A stretch of DNA of 64,000 bases from Shewanella frigidimarina (GCF_003797125.1 NZ_RKKE01000004.1:1-64000); one strand, 5' to 3'. Counted from the stretch's first letter, positions 19,174 to 28,972 are shown. Notes: generated by a model not told the origin, from the sequence alone. A program made the numbers and translations.

Positions 19174-22100
19174 ATGGATACTAATAAAGGAATTATCGCC
19201 TGGTTTGCCCGCAACAGTGTCGCCGCCAACTTACTGATGGCAGCCTTGCTTATTGGCGGTTTGTTTAGTGCTGTACTGATTAATAAAGAAATATTTCCAA
19301 CATTTGAATTAAACCTCATCAATATCAATGTGGCCTACCCCGGTGCTGCGCCACAAGAAATTGAAGAAGGGATTAATATAAAAATCGAAGAAGCGATTCA
19401 AGACATAAGCGGGATTAAAAAAGTCACTTCTGTTGCCAGTGATAGTGTTGGTTCAGTGACGATTGAAGTCGAAGACGGCTACGAAGTACAGCAAGTTTTA
19501 GATGAAGCCAAGCTGCGTATCGATGCTATTGCGACCTTTCCAGATAACATCGAAAAACCCAATATTTACCAAATAAAGCCAGAAAACAATGTCATTTGGG
19601 TGTCGGTCTATGGCGACATGACCTTGCATGACATGAAAGAAATGGCGAAGAGTATTCGCGACGACATTACCGATTTACCCGCGGTCACTCGAGCAAAAGT
19701 TACTGGTGTTCGTGACTACGAAATAGGCATTGAACTGTCTGAAGACAAATTACGTGAATATGGTATTACGTTTACCCAAGTCGCTTTAGCAGTACAAAAC
19801 TCATCGATTGATTTACCCGGTGGCTCTATTCGTGCCCAAGACGGTGACATCTTACTACGTACAAAAGGCCAAGCTTATACTGCAGATGACTTTGCTCAAA
19901 TTGTAGTAGAAACCCGTGCTGATGGCAGCCGGATTATGTTACCGCAAGTGGCCACCATTAATGATGATTTTGAAGAACGTTTAGAGTACACCCGCTTTAA
20001 CGGCAAACCTGCTGCCGTGATTGAAATTACCAGTATCGACGATCAAAATGCGTTAGATATTTCTTCGCAAGTTAAAGCTTATGTTGCCGAACGTAAAAAG
20101 AGCTTACCAAGTAATATTCAACTTGATACCTGGGGTGATTTAACTCACTACCTGCAAGGCCGTTTAAACATGATGTTGTCGAACATGTTTTATGGCGCCC
20201 TGCTGGTATTTATTATTTTAGCTTTGTTCTTAGACCTTAAACTCGCATTTTGGGTAATGATGGGGCTACCGGTGTGCTTTTTGGGCACCATGTTACTCAT
20301 GCCGCTTGAGCCGTTTAACATGTCGATTAACATGCTGACCTTATTCGCGTTTATTCTGGTGCTGGGGATAGTCGTCGACGATGCCATTGTCATCGGCGAA
20401 AGTGCCTATACCGAGTTAGAGGAAAACGGACACTCGTTGGATAACGTGGTAAAAGGAGTGCAAAAAGTAGCCATGCCCGCCACATTTGGGGTACTCACTA
20501 CCATTGCCGCCTTTATCCCGATGATTATGGTCTCCGGCCCCATGGGTATTATTTGGAAATCCATCGGTATGGTGGTGATTTTGTGTTTAGCATTTTCGCT
20601 GATTGAATCAAAACTGATTCTACCCGCGCATTTAGCTCACATGAAAATCAAAAAACGCAGAGCACCAACCCATTTTTTATCGCGGTTTAAATTTGCCCTC
20701 AACGAATGGTTACAGCATTTCATTCATAACGTCTATCGTCACTTTTTAGAGCGTTGCATTAAACAACGTTACAGCGTGGTGGCAGTGTTTATTGGGGTAC
20801 TGATTTTGTCGATTGCGTTAGTGCAAAGTGGCAAAGTGCGTTGGGTTTTCTTCCCTGATATTCCATCCGATTTTATTCAAGTACAACTTGAAATGGAAGA
20901 AGGCAGCTCTGAACAAAACACCTTAAAAGTACTACAACAAGTCGAAGATGCGTTGTACAAGATGAACGCCAAACTTGAAGAACAATATGGTTACCCAATG
21001 GTGAAACACAGCTATATTGAACTAAGTTCGCGCAGTAGTGCGTTTGTGTTTACCGAACTGACCAAAGGCGAAGACCGTGAAGTCGACGGCGTCGCAATTG
21101 CAGAAGAATGGCGTAAACAGCTGCCCGAGTTATTATCAGTTAAAAAGCTTAACATCAATGCCAGTACCAACGATGCTGGCGGAGATTTATCATTCCGCTT
21201 AACGGCAACCGACCTAGGCCAGCTATCTGAAGCGGCCAAAGTACTTAAGGCTAAACTGGCCACTTATGAAGGCGTGTATGATATTACCGATAACTTCTCA
21301 TCCGGTTCACACGAAATACGACTAAACATTCGCCCAGAAGCAGAAGCACAAGGACTAACACTGTCTGATTTAGCTCGCCAAGTCCGTTACGGCTTTTATG
21401 GTTATGAAGCCCAACGTATTTTACGTAATAAAGAAGAAGTGAAAGTCATGGTGCGTTACCCATTAGAACAACGCCGTACTGTGGGTGATCTTGAAAACAT
21501 GCTTATCCGCACTCCGTCTGGCGCGGCGGTGCCATTTTCAACAGTGGCAGATATCGAATTGGGCGAGTCATATGCGTCTATTACTCGTGTCGATGGCCGA
21601 CGAGCTATCACCATTACCGCCAATGTGAATAAAAACAATGTTGAACCATCGAAAGTGGTCGCTGAAATTCAGGAAGATTTTTTACCTGAATTAACCGCAC
21701 GATTCCCTAAAGTGGCTTCAGCATTAGATGGCGGCAGCTTGGATGAGCAAAACGCCATGTTAGGGTTAGCGCAGGGCTTCTTTTTTGCCATGTTTACTAT
21801 TTATGCCTTAATGGCTATTCCATTAAAATCGTACACTCAACCGCTGATTATCATGTCGGTGATCCCGTTCGGCATGATTGGCGCCTTGTTTGGTCATTAC
21901 ATTCTTGGCTTATCCATGAGCGTATTAAGCTTATGCGGAATTGTGGCGCTAGCAGGGGTGGTGGTAAACGACTCGCTTATTTTAGTCGATTTTGTTAACC
22001 GAGCACGGGAAGAAGGTAAGTCGCTGATGCAATCGGCTATCGACTCTGGTTGTTACCGCTTTAGGGCAATTATCTTAACTTCGCTAACCACCTTTGTCGG

Positions 22101-22326
22101 CTTAGTACCGATTATTATGGAAAAAAGCTTACAGGCTAAAATTGTTATCCCAATGGCGACATCATTAGCTTTCGGTATTTTGTTCTCTACTGTAGTGACG
22201 TTAATTTTAGTGCCGATTCTGTATATCATTCTTGATGATATAAAACGCCTATTAAGACGATTTTATATTTGGTGGTGGCAACCTAAACCTGCTGAAAGTG
22301 AGTTCAGCTCTGACGAGCACCATTAA
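19174..22326 (+). CDS. RND efflux pump, inner-membrane permease
   Basis: Proton-driven exporter of the AcrB/MexB superfamily, 1050 aa with 12 predicted membrane segments and two large periplasmic loops (after TM1 and TM7). The N-terminus 'WFARNSVAANLLM' is typical of the subfamily common in marine gammaproteobacteria. The TM4 proton-relay Asp pair is present in 'GIVVDDAIVIGE', and TM10 carries 'GVVVNDSLILVD'. Start spacing to the adaptor stop is 2 bp, indicating translational coupling. A strong terminator follows. The substrate cannot be told from sequence. Confidence 0.93.
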   Translation: MDTNKGIIAWFARNSVAANLLMAALLIGGLFSAVLINKEIFPTFELNLININVAYPGAAPQEIEEGINIKIEEAIQDISGIKKVTSVASDSVGSVTIEVEDGYEVQQVLDEAKLRIDAIATFPDNIEKPNIYQIKPENNVIWVSVYGDMTLHDMKEMAKSIRDDITDLPAVTRAKVTGVRDYEIGIELSEDKLREYGITFTQVALAVQNSSIDLPGGSIRAQDGDILLRTKGQAYTADDFAQIVVETRADGSRIMLPQVATINDDFEERLEYTRFNGKPAAVIEITSIDDQNALDISSQVKAYVAERKKSLPSNIQLDTWGDLTHYLQGRLNMMLSNMFYGALLVFIILALFLDLKLAFWVMMGLPVCFLGTMLLMPLEPFNMSINMLTLFAFILVLGIVVDDAIVIGESAYTELEENGHSLDNVVKGVQKVAMPATFGVLTTIAAFIPMIMVSGPMGIIWKSIGMVVILCLAFSLIESKLILPAHLAHMKIKKRRAPTHFLSRFKFALNEWLQHFIHNVYRHFLERCIKQRYSVVAVFIGVLILSIALVQSGKVRWVFFPDIPSDFIQVQLEMEEGSSEQNTLKVLQQVEDALYKMNAKLEEQYGYPMVKHSYIELSSRSSAFVFTELTKGEDREVDGVAIAEEWRKQLPELLSVKKLNINASTNDAGGDLSFRLTATDLGQLSEAAKVLKAKLATYEGVYDITDNFSSGSHEIRLNIRPEAEAQGLTLSDLARQVRYGFYGYEAQRILRNKEEVKVMVRYPLEQRRTVGDLENMLIRTPSGAAVPFSTVADIELGESYASITRVDGRRAITITANVNKNNVEPSKVVAEIQEDFLPELTARFPKVASALDGGSLDEQNAMLGLAQGFFFAMFTIYALMAIPLKSYTQPLIIMSVIPFGMIGALFGHYILGLSMSVLSLCGIVALAGVVVNDSLILVDFVNRAREEGKSLMQSAIDSGCYRFRAIILTSLTTFVGLVPIIMEKSLQAKIVIPMATSLAFGILFSTVVTLILVPILYIILDDIKRLLRRFYIWWWQPKPAESEFSSDEHH

Positions 22327-22351
22327 TCGAATTAATCCCGATTGTTAACAA

Positions 22352-22385
22352 AAAAAACAGAGCTAACTTAGCTCTGTTTTTTTTG
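22352..22385 (+). terminator. terminator of the RND efflux operon
   Basis: ACAGAGCTA and TAGCTCTGT pair around ACT, flanked by an A-run and followed by eight T. Confidence 0.92.
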
Positions 22386-22471
22386 CAGTAAAATCTGCGA
22401 GCTGAGCAACATAGTCACTATTAAAATTCAGCTAAAATGACCGCTATAATCTCCATGAAAGAAAGCCTGAC

Positions 22472-23104
22472 ATGACCGACACAACGTTACCAATGCCAAC
22501 CTCACCTATACCAACATTAGTTTACGATATCGGCAAGCACCGTTATCTCAATATTACTGCTAGGTGCACCTTAAGATGCCAGTTTTGCCCCAAACATAAT
22601 GGCTCCAAACAAGTGCATGATTATGACTTATCACTCACTAAACGCATTACCGCTGATGACGTTTTACCCTTGCTAGGCAATGTACATGAGGTTGAAGAAT
22701 ATGTTTTTTGTGGTTTTGGTGAACCGACTTTAAACCTTGACTGCTTACTGCAAGTTGCTCATGCAATAAAAGCGCAAGGCGGCAAAGTGCGATTAAACAC
22801 TGACGGCCTCGGTAACCACTTTCATAGAAGGAATATTTTGCCAGAGATCAGTCAATGTATAGACAGTTTGTCTATTTCGCTTAACGCCGATACACCAGAA
22901 AGCTATCAACAGCATTGCCGCCCTAAGCTTGCCAATTCGTATACTGCATTGCTGGATTTTATTAAGCTTGCACCGAGTTATATCTCTCAAGTTCAAGTGA
23001 GTGCCATTAACGGACTCGCTAATGTCAACATTGACCGCTGCCGTGATATCGCAGAACGAAATGGCGTAGTATTTAAACAGCGGGAACTTGATAACATTGG
23101 TTAA
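22472..23104 (+). CDS. radical SAM protein, TatD-associated type
   Basis: A 210-aa radical SAM enzyme with the cluster motif 'CTLRCQFC' (CxxxCxxC, about residues 31-38) binding a [4Fe-4S] cluster and SAM, and the glycine-rich 'FCGFGEPTL' strand. It is shorter than most radical SAM enzymes and resembles the small family often found next to, or fused with, TatD-type DNases. No tatD lies beside it here. Substrate unknown. The 90-bp gap to the next gene has no clear terminator. Confidence 0.8.
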   Translation: MTDTTLPMPTSPIPTLVYDIGKHRYLNITARCTLRCQFCPKHNGSKQVHDYDLSLTKRITADDVLPLLGNVHEVEEYVFCGFGEPTLNLDCLLQVAHAIKAQGGKVRLNTDGLGNHFHRRNILPEISQCIDSLSISLNADTPESYQQHCRPKLANSYTALLDFIKLAPSYISQVQVSAINGLANVNIDRCRDIAERNGVVFKQRELDNIG

Positions 23105-23194
23105 ACAAATAGCGCCTAATCGCAGCTAGACGTTTTCGCGAATGCCGGCTTCATGCTAGTATTGCCACCAAGAGAATGCTAAAAAAGTGGCACC

Positions 23195-25444
23195 ATGTCT
23201 AAACACACAGCTGTGAGTTCTTCAAACTCGTTATTAATTTCTTCACAGGCGACTCATTGGTCGCAACAGCACATTCTTTCGCTGCTAAGCCAATTGATTA
23301 TTTTATTAATTGCGGTGTTTATTGTCACTAGTATGGTGGTCAATTTAGGCGAGCGTCGCCTACAAGAAGATTGGGCAGATCAGCGCTATAGTGAGTTACA
23401 AACTGTCGCGTCCTTAGCCTATGACAAAGTGTCATTTTTACAGTTTAGAACCCAAATCATCGCCAAAGGTGAGTTACTGAGACAATACCTGCAAAACCCA
23501 TCAGAAAAGCTGCAATTAAAAACCATCGAAAACTGGGATTCATTAACTGACAATATTCCAGAACTGCTTGGGCTGGCATTGTTTAACCCTCAAGGGCAAC
23601 TCCAATTTGCCACTACCGGTAGTTTCAATAACATGCAACTCCCCGCTGCATTATTAGGCTCGGGCAGAAATATGGGCGGCAACGACATTTACACTTCACC
23701 AATGGCATTTACGCCGATTGATGGCATCTTAGAACCCTATTTTTATCAGTTATCATGGATTGAAAATCCAGACCAAAGTATTAAAGGCTATTTGGTCACT
23801 TATAATTCGATCGTTAAATTACTTGAAACAATAAAACCGGCTTTTTTTAATCAAAATTCACCATTGCTCATGCTAGATACTCAAGGGTTCCTCTATGCAG
23901 GAGCCAACCAACCTGCACCACTAGACAATATGCCCGATGCACTAGGCGCAAGTTTAAAGCAATCTTACCCAGAATTGTGGCGAGTGATGGCCATGAATAA
24001 CTTTGGCCAATTTCACAGCCATGATTCCACTTTCGTGTATTTAAAAGTCGAGTTAACCAGTCAATATGAAACCAAAAGAGAATACTTTCTATTGTCTTAT
24101 ATTCGTCATGACGACATTGCTGCTCGATATGCACAATGGCGAATAGTGATCATTATCGCAGGATGTTTAATCGCTCTGCTCGCCAGTTTACTGATAATAC
24201 TAAGGCATAGATTTGTACTTGAGCGACGCGCAAAGCAAAATAGCGTTCAATTGAGTAACGGTTTGTTTAACAGCGAATTGAGCTGTTTAATCGTTAACGA
24301 TAGCGGTCGAATCCAGAGCATAAATGCCAAAGCTGCTGCTGCACTATCTTTACCAGCTGACGTTCTTAAAGACCGCAGTTTGCAACGAGTATTGCATCTT
24401 GATGATGAACGCTTTAATCACATTAAAGAGGCGTTAACCCATCATAAACAATGGCATGGTGAGATCAGTTTAGAGACGCTAAATAGTAGTATGCTACAAA
24501 CACATATTCGCAGTAAAAAGTGCCCTAACAGTAATGAACATTACTGGTTAGTCACATTTGAAGACATTACCGCATTGTTTGAAAGTCAACGCCAAGCCTA
24601 TCTCTATCAATTAATGAGTAGCGGAGCGGTTGCTATGGCACTCACCGATGCCAGTGGATTAATAATAAAATGTAATAACCAATTTGATCACCTGATGTCT
24701 TTACACGGAGACACCAATATTTCGATCACCGAACTACTCGGCGATGAGCTGAAAAATCAATGGCAAAATATTACTGCACAAATTAGCCTACAGGGAGAGT
24801 GGACTGCGCAAGTTATGCCATTTAACCATAGTCGTTATGACCATTGTTTAAAAACGACGCTAGCAGGCCAATTGACATTTGAAGGTGATATTGAATACCT
24901 TATTTGCACATTTGAAGAGACCACACCAGCGGTGTCGACCCAAAGTAACAGTAACGTCATTGGCCATAGAAGCGCCATAGTGCTTCGTTTAAATGAGCTT
25001 GAAAATTACTTTTTCAAGCTCAGCGAACTCACTAAAGAACACTCAAGCTTACTGGTAATGGATATTAACCCAGAAGGAATTTTCAGTAATATGGGTAATA
25101 TGAGCCAGCTTGAAAAGCGTCAAAAGGACATTGAACTGCAATTATTGATTGAGTTACCGCTTAATTATCAAATAGCACAATGGCAACTCGGAAAGCTCGT
25201 CATCTTGCTGACCGAAACAAATGCAAACTCTGCACATCAATATGCGATTAATATGCTTCAAAGTCTTGAAGAAAAGAATTTAGGTGAAGGGATTAACATT
25301 GGTATCGCCAGCTACTTGCAGCCACAAAGTTTAGATACATACCTAGCTAACGCTGAAATAGCATTAAAAAGAGCTAAACAATCTGTTGACCAGAACATTT
25401 GCCAAGCCTTTACGCGCCCCACGAACAATCAAAGTAATCATTAA
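23195..25444 (+). CDS. membrane PAS sensor with degenerate GGDEF domain
   Basis: A 749-aa inner-membrane protein: TM1 (about 27-50), a periplasmic sensory region (about 51-315), TM2 (about 316-337), two PAS-like regions (about 350-460 and 470-575), and a C-terminal fold resembling a diguanylate cyclase domain (about 585-735). The C-terminal end 'IGIASYLQPQSL...AEIALKRAK' fits the end of a GGDEF domain, but where GG(D/E)EF should be (about 663-670) the sequence is 'WQLGKLVI'. It therefore probably cannot make c-di-GMP. It may be a signalling partner or receptor. No EAL domain is present. The domain assignment rests on pattern only. Confidence 0.65.
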   Translation: MSKHTAVSSSNSLLISSQATHWSQQHILSLLSQLIILLIAVFIVTSMVVNLGERRLQEDWADQRYSELQTVASLAYDKVSFLQFRTQIIAKGELLRQYLQNPSEKLQLKTIENWDSLTDNIPELLGLALFNPQGQLQFATTGSFNNMQLPAALLGSGRNMGGNDIYTSPMAFTPIDGILEPYFYQLSWIENPDQSIKGYLVTYNSIVKLLETIKPAFFNQNSPLLMLDTQGFLYAGANQPAPLDNMPDALGASLKQSYPELWRVMAMNNFGQFHSHDSTFVYLKVELTSQYETKREYFLLSYIRHDDIAARYAQWRIVIIIAGCLIALLASLLIILRHRFVLERRAKQNSVQLSNGLFNSELSCLIVNDSGRIQSINAKAAAALSLPADVLKDRSLQRVLHLDDERFNHIKEALTHHKQWHGEISLETLNSSMLQTHIRSKKCPNSNEHYWLVTFEDITALFESQRQAYLYQLMSSGAVAMALTDASGLIIKCNNQFDHLMSLHGDTNISITELLGDELKNQWQNITAQISLQGEWTAQVMPFNHSRYDHCLKTTLAGQLTFEGDIEYLICTFEETTPAVSTQSNSNVIGHRSAIVLRLNELENYFFKLSELTKEHSSLLVMDINPEGIFSNMGNMSQLEKRQKDIELQLLIELPLNYQIAQWQLGKLVILLTETNANSAHQYAINMLQSLEEKNLGEGINIGIASYLQPQSLDTYLANAEIALKRAKQSVDQNICQAFTRPTNNQSNH

Positions 25445-25476
25445 ACTAACAACCGCCGGTGAAATTGATCGATAAA

Positions 25477-25511
25477 ATCACCTGACGCAGTATTGTGTAA
25501 CGTCAGGTGAT
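25477..25511. terminator. hairpin between convergent genes at 25.4-25.6 kb
   Basis: ATCACCTGACG and its exact inverse CGTCAGGTGAT enclose a 13-nt loop. On the minus strand the stem is followed by TTTTATC, so it could terminate the leftward gene. Confidence 0.65.
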
Positions 25512-25604
25512 ATTCAATTGGAACCGTTGTTTAATGACAGGATAACTCCCATCCATTAGCGACTCGATGAGCACTTAAATACGAGTATTGCGTTCAATCT
25601 AACC

Positions 25605-27059
25605 TTAAGCGTGTGGTTTCGGATGACTAACCACTTCAGGAAGGATCTCATCAGATTCGAGCCTGAAAGGCTGAACATTATCAGGCAGTTTACTTTCGGT
25701 AATTTCAACAATGCTTGAACGATTCATGGTCACTTTAAAGCGAGCATATTCAGGTTGTTGCTTTCCGTCACGTAACACCGCAACCAAATTGACTTGATAA
25801 CGACGCTCAACAGATTCATTGCTAATATTGCCTTCACTTTCTGAGTATATTTTAGCTTTTCCGCGCTCTAAATGGCGTGCAAAAGGCACTAAACTGAAAT
25901 TCACTTGTTCTTGTATCTGTGAATAATCTGCCTCAAAGGGCTTATTGGTTACCTTAGTTGCAATACGATAATGCAGTACTTCCGAGTCCACTTTATTCTG
26001 GCTGTGGCGTTGCCTCATAATATCTGAAACCGCTTTAGGAATATCTTGGCTGCGCATAAATTCAAGCCAAACTAACTGCTTGGCCACCACTGTTTGAGTG
26101 GTGGTATCACGTAAAATACGGCTCCACCTTGGACGACCGCGTTGGATAAGGCGCCACATCGCATTACGAAAATCCTCTTTAAAGATTTCCCTGAAACCAT
26201 AAATGACTGCTAACGTCAGTAGCAAGGTCAAGGTTAATCCATTAAAGAAACCTTGCGCTTTTATAATCAACGCTGATACCACTAGCATTACCAGCCCAGT
26301 GGCGACGCCAGTAACAAACTTCTTTAGCCCTACCCCAAGCGGTTTTAATTCTTCTTTTAATACTACGCCTTGTTGAATGAGTCGACGCAATAGCAACATC
26401 TTATTAGAAATACGGTTGGCGTCTTGCTGGGTTTGCATAGAGTTATATTTACATACTTGCTCGCGGTAGTGATTTTCGTTACGACATAAGTTAAGTACTT
26501 TTTCTTTAACATCACTATAGTCAGCACTTCTAGGACTACGTGCTAATGTCTTTAATAACTGCTGTTCACAAAACCAAGACAAGTAGTTATCTGCATGCTC
26601 AAAATAAGATTTCCACTTAGGATCATTTGGTTCATTGCGACGAAACTTTTTCAATAGTTGCGTAACCACATCACAAAGTTCATCTAAAGCAGGATAAAAC
26701 TCATTGAGATCAAGTTTTTGGTGTAGCTCTTTTACGTCAGTTTCAATGGCAACAGCAAATTGATAAGCGAATAAATTAAGGTATAAACGAAACTCTTCTA
26801 AGGTTCGTTTATTTAAACTGACGAAACGGGACTGAACTAATGGTAAATGCAGCCCTTTAGAATAATAAGAGCGACGTCCAAGAATACTACTGTGATAATA
26901 ATCCTCTTCATCTAAGGTATGCGAACCAATGCCCATTTCTGTTGGCAAATAAAAATACAGATCAAATACCCGCTGATCACCAGGGCCCATTTGATGACTG
27001 AACTTAATTGATAACGCTTCTTCTTGTTTTACTTTAACTTTTGCCACTATATATTTCAC
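25605..27059 (-). CDS. conserved-looking membrane protein of unknown function
   Basis: A 484-aa protein I do not recognise. It starts with GTG (AAGG just upstream). The N-terminal 240 residues are soluble and rich in charged and aromatic residues ('DEEDYYHSSILGRRSYYSKG'). Two adjacent hydrophobic segments (about 248-268 and 273-290) form a hairpin, and the C-terminal 190 residues are soluble and basic. No enzyme motif is visible. It lies 77 bp after a ToxR-like regulator and its partner, on the same strand, so it may be their operon mate or target. Confidence 0.75.
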   Translation of the reverse strand: MKYIVAKVKVKQEEALSIKFSHQMGPGDQRVFDLYFYLPTEMGIGSHTLDEEDYYHSSILGRRSYYSKGLHLPLVQSRFVSLNKRTLEEFRLYLNLFAYQFAVAIETDVKELHQKLDLNEFYPALDELCDVVTQLLKKFRRNEPNDPKWKSYFEHADNYLSWFCEQQLLKTLARSPRSADYSDVKEKVLNLCRNENHYREQVCKYNSMQTQQDANRISNKMLLLRRLIQQGVVLKEELKPLGVGLKKFVTGVATGLVMLVVSALIIKAQGFFNGLTLTLLLTLAVIYGFREIFKEDFRNAMWRLIQRGRPRWSRILRDTTTQTVVAKQLVWLEFMRSQDIPKAVSDIMRQRHSQNKVDSEVLHYRIATKVTNKPFEADYSQIQEQVNFSLVPFARHLERGKAKIYSESEGNISNESVERRYQVNLVAVLRDGKQQPEYARFKVTMNRSSIVEITESKLPDNVQPFRLESDEILPEVVSHPKPHA

Positions 27060-27136
27060 ACACCTTTTAAAATTGACACTGAACTACTATACCGCAAAGG
27101 GAATATTAAGCTAAAAGTTAATTTATTCAATCAAAA

Positions 27137-27712
27137 TTAGTCGGAAGTATTTGCGGATAGTAACTGACAGGACCAGGTGTTATTACTTGGAAGGAATTTT
27201 AATGTTGCTTTGGTCAATGTCTGATCTAGGTCAATCACTTGAATCTGTTGAGATACACTAAAACCATCCTTAAAGTCAGGGGTAGTTATGCCGTATTCGT
27301 TACGTAAATATGGATGTAGTCGACTGTTTTCTTGCCAACTGATAGGTTGTAGTGTTAATTCTAGATGATAAGTAAATGAGCCCATATCAACACGCTTGAC
27401 CTTACCTAATAGATTAGCAATTTCAGTAAAATCTGTTGAGGAATCAAGTTTATAAGTCAATTGAGCTTGATGATGATCAATGTCTAACATTAACCATAAA
27501 TTGCTTTTATCAACCGTTAATAACGATTCTCCTTGTTGACTAAAATAACCATCAGCATGGCAATTGAAATACCAAACATTATGGGTATTTGCAATACGAT
27601 TCAGAACACTAATAGCAATAAATATGATAAGCAGAAAACTTAATACAAAAAAAAGCTTACCGCGTTTTGACCGCAGTAATCGGTGCATTTTAATGTGTAT
27701 TAATCTAGCCAC
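27137..27712 (-). CDS. small membrane-anchored periplasmic protein, ToxS-like partner
   Basis: A 191-aa protein with a basic cytoplasmic N-terminus, one membrane segment (about 19-37) and a periplasmic domain carrying Cys 51 and Cys 182. The start is a GTG overlapping the last codons of the upstream regulator gene by 8 bp, with AAAAGG as ribosome site; an ATG eight codons later is an alternative. Size, topology and the overlap with a ToxR-like gene recall ToxS, which stabilises ToxR in the periplasm. I see no sequence identity strong enough to call it ToxS; the role is inferred from context. Confidence 0.7.
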   Translation of the reverse strand: MARLIHIKMHRLLRSKRGKLFFVLSFLLIIFIAISVLNRIANTHNVWYFNCHADGYFSQQGESLLTVDKSNLWLMLDIDHHQAQLTYKLDSSTDFTEIANLLGKVKRVDMGSFTYHLELTLQPISWQENSRLHPYLRNEYGITTPDFKDGFSVSQQIQVIDLDQTLTKATLKFLPSNNTWSCQLLSANTSD

Positions 27713-28451
27713 AAATGTGTACCTTTTGTAGCCATTGTTGGGTGATAAATGGCGTACTCATATCATCGATACTGACTTTAACGCTATTAACTAATGGTGT
27801 CGTTTCACTCGCGTCGGTCAATGTGAAACTCATATAATCTTGATTGGCAGACAGAGCAACGTGAATTGAATCCCAGCGAATATTATGACAAAGACGTAAT
27901 TGCGATGATAAGCAGTCCGCATGTAATATGGCATCTTGCTGATTATTATTGCCAAATACAAATAGCTGAACAATATGCCCATCAGGGGTCAACACTTGAC
28001 GCAATACATCGGCTTGAGCAAACTCCGGAGGGTTTAGCTTAGAGTAAACAAATAACAAAACACCTAATAGAATTACAATAATAAACAGATACTGACCTAA
28101 AGATAATAGCCGCTCAGGTAGTTCCAATATTTTGGTACGCTTAGCGGTGGCTGTGGTATATAAAATCACCCCCTGTTCTGGTACATATTCAATAAGATTG
28201 GTATGGCGCTGACACATGTAATTGATAATTTTGCTGATAATATCGAGTAGTTCAGCATGGGATAATTGGTGAGGACAGTCGCCTGAAATAGCCACAGTTT
28301 CAAGCATAGATAAGGGAACAACTTGACCACGATGTTGGACTAACTGGCTCAAAACCCAATACTCGTGATCATTTAAATGCCACTGAGTTGCCGTGGTCTG
28401 ATCGACCAACAAACGTCGTGTATTGTCGAACCAACAACATCCTATTTGCAT
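27705..28451 (-). CDS. ToxR/CadC-like membrane-bound transcriptional regulator
   Basis: A 248-aa protein with a winged-helix OmpR/ToxR-type DNA-binding domain (about residues 1-100: 'HLNDHEYWVLSQLVQHRGQVV...' to 'EYVPEQGVILYT'), one membrane segment (about 120-137) and a periplasmic domain with Cys 180, 188 and 247. It would sense an envelope signal and act directly on DNA without phosphorylation. It leads a leftward group with the ToxS-like gene (8-bp overlap) and a 484-aa membrane protein. A near-perfect 28-bp palindrome about 95 bp upstream of its ATG is a candidate operator. The signal and targets are unknown. Confidence 0.8.
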   Translation of the reverse strand: MQIGCCWFDNTRRLLVDQTTATQWHLNDHEYWVLSQLVQHRGQVVPLSMLETVAISGDCPHQLSHAELLDIISKIINYMCQRHTNLIEYVPEQGVILYTTATAKRTKILELPERLLSLGQYLFIIVILLGVLLFVYSKLNPPEFAQADVLRQVLTPDGHIVQLFVFGNNNQQDAILHADCLSSQLRLCHNIRWDSIHVALSANQDYMSFTLTDASETTPLVNSVKVSIDDMSTPFITQQWLQKVHICG

Positions 28452-28544
28452 CGCACTGTCTCAGTGTATCGACCGATACAAAAAGTATACTCTCAAAGTG
28501 AGAGTTGCATGGTTGTTAAGTCGGCTATCCTGTGGATAATATTG

Positions 28545-28572
28545 CATATTCGTGAACTAGTTCGCGAATATG
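28545..28572. promoter_or_regulatory. 28-bp palindrome upstream of the ToxR-like gene
   Basis: The arm CATATTCGTGAACT is followed at once by AGTTCGCGAATATG, its inverse except at one position, centred on ACTAGT. It could be a dimeric regulator site or a cruciform/hairpin. No T-run follows, so it is unlikely to be a terminator. Confidence 0.6.
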
Positions 28573-28910
28573 GTGATTATTTGCGCAAGGTATAATTGCA
28601 TGATAATGAATGTAGAAATCGCTAATTTATATCATTGTTGATTCGACCGTATTTGGAATGAGAAAGGTTAAAGCAAGGTAAATACAGGCCTAATAAGGAG
28701 TGCAGTTAATCAAGCAGGCAATAGTAGAAATGGAGTCATCAATAGCGAGCATTTTAAAGATAGAATCAACTCAATCAGTGATGAATAACGGTTGGAGGGA
28801 TATTTTCAAGCGAGTTAATGCCGCGATTGAATAAGGCTACGGACTAACAGTGGCTCATCAGCAAGTGTTTCTGGTATACCAGTAAGATAATATTACGGCT
28901 AACGGTCCAT

Positions 28911-28938
28911 AAAAAAAGCTGGCAAAGCCAGCTTTCTG
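28911..28938 (-). terminator. terminator after the DUF481 gene's convergent side
   Basis: AAAGCTGGC and GCCAGCTTT pair around AAA. On the minus strand the stem is followed by TTTTTTT. It lies 38 bp beyond the stop codon of the DUF481 gene. Confidence 0.9.
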
Positions 28939-28972
28939 TTACTTACACTCAAGTTAACTTAAGGCTATTAAC

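Larger units (their letters stand above)
28452..28972. other. 521-bp gap between DUF481 gene and ToxR-like regulator
   Basis: No gene could be supported. It contains the 28-bp palindrome (28545-28572), a short palindrome CTGGTATACCAG (28871-28882) and the terminator of the leftward DUF481 gene at its left end in transcript terms (28911-28936). Confidence 0.5.

Noticed and set aside
28377..28595. 72-codon plus-strand frame over the ToxR-like start
   Set aside because: It has no ribosome site and overlaps the regulator gene and its palindrome in antisense.
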